Shown here piece after piece: positions 6,184 through 9,872 of a stretch of 9,872 nucleotides of DNA; position 1 is the stretch's first letter, and each line of letters starts with the position of its first letter. Source of the DNA: Hyphomicrobiales bacterium (GTDB lineage Bacteria; Pseudomonadota; Alphaproteobacteria; Rhizobiales; Rhizobiaceae); contig JAATGD010000341.1 of the NCBI GenBank assembly GCA_015654965.1, forward strand, positions 1-9,872, given 5' to 3'. The notes under the pieces were generated by a model. The model was not told where the DNA came from. It made no database searches and saw nothing but the letters and a program-made list of their open reading frames with translations. Position numbers and translations under genes: made by a program.

Positions 6184-7963
6184 TGCCACGTCCACAACGC
6201 CGGTGCTCGCGGTTGACGCGCTCAACATTGCCTTTTCGGGCGATGACGGCTGGCAGCCGATCGTGCATGATCTGTCGTTTCATATCGATCGCGGGGAAAC
6301 GCTGGCCATCGTCGGCGAATCCGGTTCAGGCAAGAGCGTCACGGCCAATGCGATCATGGGCCTGTTGCCGCGCCAGCGCAGCCGGATCGAAGGCAGCATA
6401 AAACTGGAAGGGCGCGAAATCCGCGGCCTTGCCGAAAATGCAATGCGCCAGTTGCGGGGCGCCGAAATGGCGATGGTGTTTCAGGAAGCCAGCCTCAATC
6501 CGACATGGACCATCGGCTTTCAGTTGACAGAGATGTTGCGCGCCCACAAGCCATTGTCGCGTGCGAGCGCCCGCAGGGAAGCCATCCGCCTGCTCGACCG
6601 GGTTCGCATCCCGGCTGCCAGCCAGAGACTTGAGGATTACCCGCACCAGATGTCCGGGGGAATGCGCCAGCGCGTGGCAATCGCCATGGCGCTGAGCTGC
6701 CACCCCCGCCTTCTGATCGCCGATGAGCCGACGACAGCGCTCGACGTCACGATCCAGGCGCAGATTCTCGATCTCATCAAGTCGTTGCAGGACGAGGAAG
6801 ACATGTCCGTGATGTTCATCACCCATGACATGGGCGTCGTCGCGGAAATGGCCGACCGGGTACTTGTCATGCGCCATGGCCGGGCTATCGAAACGGGTGA
6901 CGCCGCAACCCTGCTGACCGCCCCGCAGGAGCCTTATACGCGCGAATTGCTGGCGGCGGTGCCACGTCTGGGCGAAACGGCGGACGAAAAGAGCGTCGCA
7001 ACGTCTGCGGCTTCAAAAAAAGAACCGACAGCCGCGCCACTTCTTTCGGTCGATGAGCTGCGGGTCCGCTTTGACGTGCGCGGCGGGCTGCTGAACCGGG
7101 TGCAGGGCCGCATACATGCCGTGGAGGACGTATCCTTCCGGTTGAACGCCGGAGAAACGCTCTCCATCGTCGGCGAATCCGGCTGTGGCAAGTCCACGCT
7201 GGCGCGCACAATCATGGGGCTTGCGTCACCTGTCGCAGGCCGGATCGCCATGACGCGCAGGCAAGCCGCAGCCCCTGTCGCGCAAATGGTTTTTCAGGAT
7301 CCCATTGCCAGCCTCGACGCGCGCATGCGCGTCAGTGACCTCATCGCCGAACCGCTCTTGCAGCATGGCTTGCTGTCGCGCACCGAAACCAAGAGCCGGG
7401 TAAGCGAACTTCTCGAACAGGTTGGGCTTTCGCCCACTCTCGCCACGCGCTTTCCACACCAGCTTTCGGGCGGCCAGTGCCAGCGGGTCTGCATTGCACG
7501 CGCGCTCGCGCTCAATCCCCAACTGATCGTTGCCGACGAAGCCGTCTCCGCATTGGACGTGTCGATCAAGGCGCAGGTCATCAATCTAATGATGGACCTG
7601 CAACAGCGGTTTGGCATCGCCTTTCTGTTCATCAGCCACGACATGGCGATCGTCGAGCGCATCAGCCACCGTGTCGCGGTGATGTATCTGGGACGGATCG
7701 TGGAAATAGGCCCGCGCGCCGCGATTTTCAGCGCGCCGGCCCATCCCTATACGCGTAAGCTTCTCTCCGCCGTTCCGGTCATGGATCCCGCGCGCCGTCA
7801 TTTGCGCCAGTCGCTTTCCGCCGAAGAAATACCGAGCCCGCTGCGCCCGCGTGATTATACCGCCGCGCCCTCCCGCATGATTGCGGTTGGGCCGGATCAT
7901 TTCATCCTCGATCCCAAAATCGACACCGGGATACAGGCGCCCTCACCCGTTCCGCAAAGCTGA
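6176..7963 (+). CDS. Fused two-domain ABC transporter ATPase (DppD-DppF-like)
   Basis: A 595-residue protein carrying both nucleotide-binding domains of the importer in one chain, in the manner of GsiA and similar fusions. Domain 1: Walker A GESGSGKS (47-54), Q-loop VFQEASLNP (101-109), signature MSGGMRQRV (159-167), Walker B LLIADE (179-184), switch His217. A linker of about 25 residues rich in Ala, Lys and Thr (265-287) leads to domain 2: Walker A GESGCGKS (333-340), Q-loop VFQDPIASLD (372-381), signature LSGGQCQRV (430-438), Walker B LIVADE (450-455), His488. Both sites have the residues needed for ATP hydrolysis. Each domain ends with the peptide-transporter motif around EPYTRELLAAVP (252-263) or HPYTRKLLSAVP (523-534). 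ATG 6176 is preferred over the upstream in-frame ATG 6131, as it gives a normal N-terminus and an 8-nt overlap with the permease gene. Confidence 0.94.
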   Translation: MTDATSTTPVLAVDALNIAFSGDDGWQPIVHDLSFHIDRGETLAIVGESGSGKSVTANAIMGLLPRQRSRIEGSIKLEGREIRGLAENAMRQLRGAEMAMVFQEASLNPTWTIGFQLTEMLRAHKPLSRASARREAIRLLDRVRIPAASQRLEDYPHQMSGGMRQRVAIAMALSCHPRLLIADEPTTALDVTIQAQILDLIKSLQDEEDMSVMFITHDMGVVAEMADRVLVMRHGRAIETGDAATLLTAPQEPYTRELLAAVPRLGETADEKSVATSAASKKEPTAAPLLSVDELRVRFDVRGGLLNRVQGRIHAVEDVSFRLNAGETLSIVGESGCGKSTLARTIMGLASPVAGRIAMTRRQAAAPVAQMVFQDPIASLDARMRVSDLIAEPLLQHGLLSRTETKSRVSELLEQVGLSPTLATRFPHQLSGGQCQRVCIARALALNPQLIVADEAVSALDVSIKAQVINLMMDLQQRFGIAFLFISHDMAIVERISHRVAVMYLGRIVEIGPRAAIFSAPAHPYTRKLLSAVPVMDPARRHLRQSLSAEEIPSPLRPRDYTAAPSRMIAVGPDHFILDPKIDTGIQAPSPVPQS

Positions 7964-7972
7964 AGAAACACA

Positions 7973-9872
7973 ATGTCCATAACCCCGAAAATCCGATTAG
8001 CCGTCGATATAGGTGGTACTTTCACCGATATCGTGCTGGAAACCGCCCCGGAGCAGTTTCTGTCCGGCAAATATCTGACGACACATGCAGCCCCGGAACA
8101 GGCCGTGCTGAATGGGGTTCGCGACCTTCTGAACCGCGCCGGCATCGCACCGAAAAATATCGGTCATGTCGTCCATGGCACGACACTGGCCACCAATGCG
8201 CTGATCGAACGCAATGGCGCAAAAACCGCTCTCGTCACCACGAAGGGTTTTCGCGACTCGCTTGAAATCGCCTTCGAGCATCGCTTCGACGTTTCCGACA
8301 TCAATATGCAGCGCCCGCTTCCCCTCGTGCCGCGCAATCTGCGGCTGGAGGTCGATGAGAGAATTGTCGCCGACGGCTCTGTCCTGCGCGCACTGGACGA
8401 GGAAAGCGTGCGTGCGCTCGTCCCGGTTCTGCGCGACGAAGGTATCGAAGCCATCGCGATCTGCCTCCTGCACAGCTATGCCAATCCCGCCCATGAAATC
8501 CGGGTCCGCGATATTCTGGCCGAAGAGCTACCGGATAAACCGATCACCCTCTCCTCGACGATCTGCCCGGAAATCCGCGAATATGAGCGTGCGACGACAA
8601 CCGTCGCCAATGCCTTCGTGCAGCCGGTCATGGAAACCTACCTGAAGCGGCTGGCGCAGCAGTTCCGCGATCTGGGGATTTCCGCACCCGTCATGCTGAT
8701 GACTTCGGCAGGCGGTCTGACCAGTCTTGAACGCGCCTGTGTCGAGCCGATCAAGCTGGTCGAATCCGGCCCGGCAGGCGGAGCCGTTCTGGCTGCCCAT
8801 ATCGCCCGGACACTGAAAATCGACAGCGCCATCGCCTTCGACATGGGCGGCACGACGGCCAAACTCGTGCTCATCGACGACGGCCAGCCGCATCATAGCC
8901 GCCATCTCGAAGTCGCCCGCGCCTATCGTTATCTGCGCGGCAGCGGAATGCCCCTTCGTGTTCCGGTCATCGATCTGGTCGAGATCGGTGCGGGCGGCGG
9001 TTCGCTCGGCGCGGTCGATGCCCTTGGCCGCGTCACGGTCGGTCCGCGCAGCGCCGGCTCGGAACCGGGACCGGCCAGCTATGGTCGCGGCGGAACCTTG
9101 CCAACCGTAACCGACGCCGATCTCCTGCTGGGGCGGATCGACCCGGAAAGCTTTGCCGGCGGCAAGATCGCACCGGACATCAAACTGGCCGAAGCCGCCC
9201 TGGCCCGCGCCATCGCCGGACCGCTCGAAATCGACGTGCGCGGCGCAGCCCTTGCCATGCTCGAAGTGGTCGATGAAAACATGGCCAATGCGGGCCGTGT
9301 GCACGCGACGGATAACGGCGTCGAGCCGGATGGCCGCACATTGATCGCTTTCGGAGGTGCTGCGCCCATGCATGCGGCGCGCATCGCCCGCAAGCTGGGG
9401 ATAGACCGTGTGGTGGTGCCGTTCGGCGCGGGCGTCGGCTCGGCCCACGGCTTCCTGATCGCACCCGTCGCCTGTGAGCTGGTGCGCACACGGCTCCTGC
9501 CGCTCAACGGTTTCGACGGCAATGCAATGGATCGGCTGTTCGCCGGAATGGAAGCCGAAGCGCGCATCATTCTGGGCGATACGGCAATTGTCCAGAGGCA
9601 CCGGACCGTCTATGCCCGTTATCGCGGACAGGGCCATGAGGTGCAGATTACCCTGCCGGACGATATGGGCGCGGATATGGCCGCCCGGATACGGGCAGCC
9701 TTTGAAGAAGAATATCGCCACCATTTTGGCCGGATCATTCCGGGAATGGATGTCGAATGCGTCACCTGGACACTTGCTGCCGGTGGGGCAGCAAATGCCA
9801 CGCCTTCCGCAGCACCTTCCGGATCGGCGGAAAGCAAGGCACCACTGGCTCCGCCCGCGCCCCGGCGGTATC
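7973..9872 (+). CDS. Hydantoinase/oxoprolinase family protein, HyuA-like subunit (C-terminus beyond window)
   Basis: The first 633 residues of a protein usually near 680-700 long; the frame stays open to the window end, so roughly 50-70 residues are missing. Actin-like ATP-binding marks are clear: AVDIGGTFTDIVL (10-22), HGTTLATNALIERNG (68-82), EYERATTTVANAFVQP (203-218), TSAGGLT (244-250), ESGPAGG (264-270), FDMGGTTAKL (289-298), EIGAGGGS (337-344), GPRSAGSEPGPASYGRGG (357-374), FGGAAPMHA (460-468). The family (N-methylhydantoinase A, 5-oxoprolinase N-half, acetone/acetophenone carboxylase beta-type subunits) uses ATP to activate a lactam or ketone in the cytoplasm and normally needs a HyuB partner encoded next door, which would be expected just downstream. 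Residues 602-630 are a low-complexity Ala/Ser/Pro stretch. The gene starts 9 nt after the ATPase stop with a weak AAGAAA ribosome site, so it belongs to the same operon. Exact substrate unknown. Confidence 0.92.
   Translation, partial: MSITPKIRLAVDIGGTFTDIVLETAPEQFLSGKYLTTHAAPEQAVLNGVRDLLNRAGIAPKNIGHVVHGTTLATNALIERNGAKTALVTTKGFRDSLEIAFEHRFDVSDINMQRPLPLVPRNLRLEVDERIVADGSVLRALDEESVRALVPVLRDEGIEAIAICLLHSYANPAHEIRVRDILAEELPDKPITLSSTICPEIREYERATTTVANAFVQPVMETYLKRLAQQFRDLGISAPVMLMTSAGGLTSLERACVEPIKLVESGPAGGAVLAAHIARTLKIDSAIAFDMGGTTAKLVLIDDGQPHHSRHLEVARAYRYLRGSGMPLRVPVIDLVEIGAGGGSLGAVDALGRVTVGPRSAGSEPGPASYGRGGTLPTVTDADLLLGRIDPESFAGGKIAPDIKLAEAALARAIAGPLEIDVRGAALAMLEVVDENMANAGRVHATDNGVEPDGRTLIAFGGAAPMHAARIARKLGIDRVVVPFGAGVGSAHGFLIAPVACELVRTRLLPLNGFDGNAMDRLFAGMEAEARIILGDTAIVQRHRTVYARYRGQGHEVQITLPDDMGADMAARIRAAFEEEYRHHFGRIIPGMDVECVTWTLAAGGAANATPSAAPSGSAESKAPLAPPAPRRY

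Noticed and set aside
8528..9724. Long minus-strand open frame of 398 codons opposite the HyuA-like gene
   Set aside because: It is an antisense shadow of a clear HyuA-family coding frame in GC-rich DNA; its translation resembles no family and has atypical composition.

Overview
The window looks like a chromosomal catabolic island of an alphaproteobacterium, most probably in the Brucellaceae/Rhizobiales (Brucella/Ochrobactrum-like). This rests on GC-rich coding DNA with a short AT-rich control region, protein style, and the type of transporter-plus-amidohydrolase operon. The organism call is inference from general appearance, not a match. No mobile element, RNA gene, CRISPR array or large repeat is visible. 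Nearly all of the window is coding.

There are two divergent transcription units. To the left, on the minus strand, a GntR-family regulator with an FCD sensor domain (448-1185) is followed after only 3 nt by the start of an MmgE/PrpD-family enzyme (444 down to base 1, where the window cuts it). To the right, on the plus strand, is a tightly packed operon: a Tat-exported family 5 substrate-binding protein (1471-3075), an M20D-type metal amidohydrolase (3072-4319), two DppB/DppC-type permeases (4316-5299 and 5296-6183), one fused two-domain ATPase (6176-7963) and a HyuA/oxoprolinase-family ATP-dependent hydrolase (7973 to beyond the window end). The first three junctions are 4-nt ATGA overlaps, the next is an 8-nt overlap, and the last is a 9-nt gap.

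The 285-bp region between the two units (1186-1470) is the control region. It holds two perfect 10-bp palindromes (AACAATTGTT at 1247 and TTGCATGCAA at 1406), a small GGAGG/CCTCC inverted repeat, a plausible sigma70-type promoter for the transporter operon with one palindrome in its spacer, and a weak hairpin followed by a T-tract that resembles an attenuator or terminator.

Read together, the genes suggest import and breakdown of a small amide-, imide- or peptide-like compound. The periplasmic protein captures it and the ABC transporter imports it. The M20D enzyme cleaves an amide bond, the HyuA-type protein (probably with a HyuB partner just downstream) does an ATP-dependent ring or amide opening or carboxylation, and the MmgE/PrpD enzyme does an epimerisation, dehydration or decarboxylation. 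The regulator probably senses an acidic intermediate. The substrate cannot be read from the sequence. The families are individually well known, but this particular combination is a reasonable candidate for an uncharacterised pathway.
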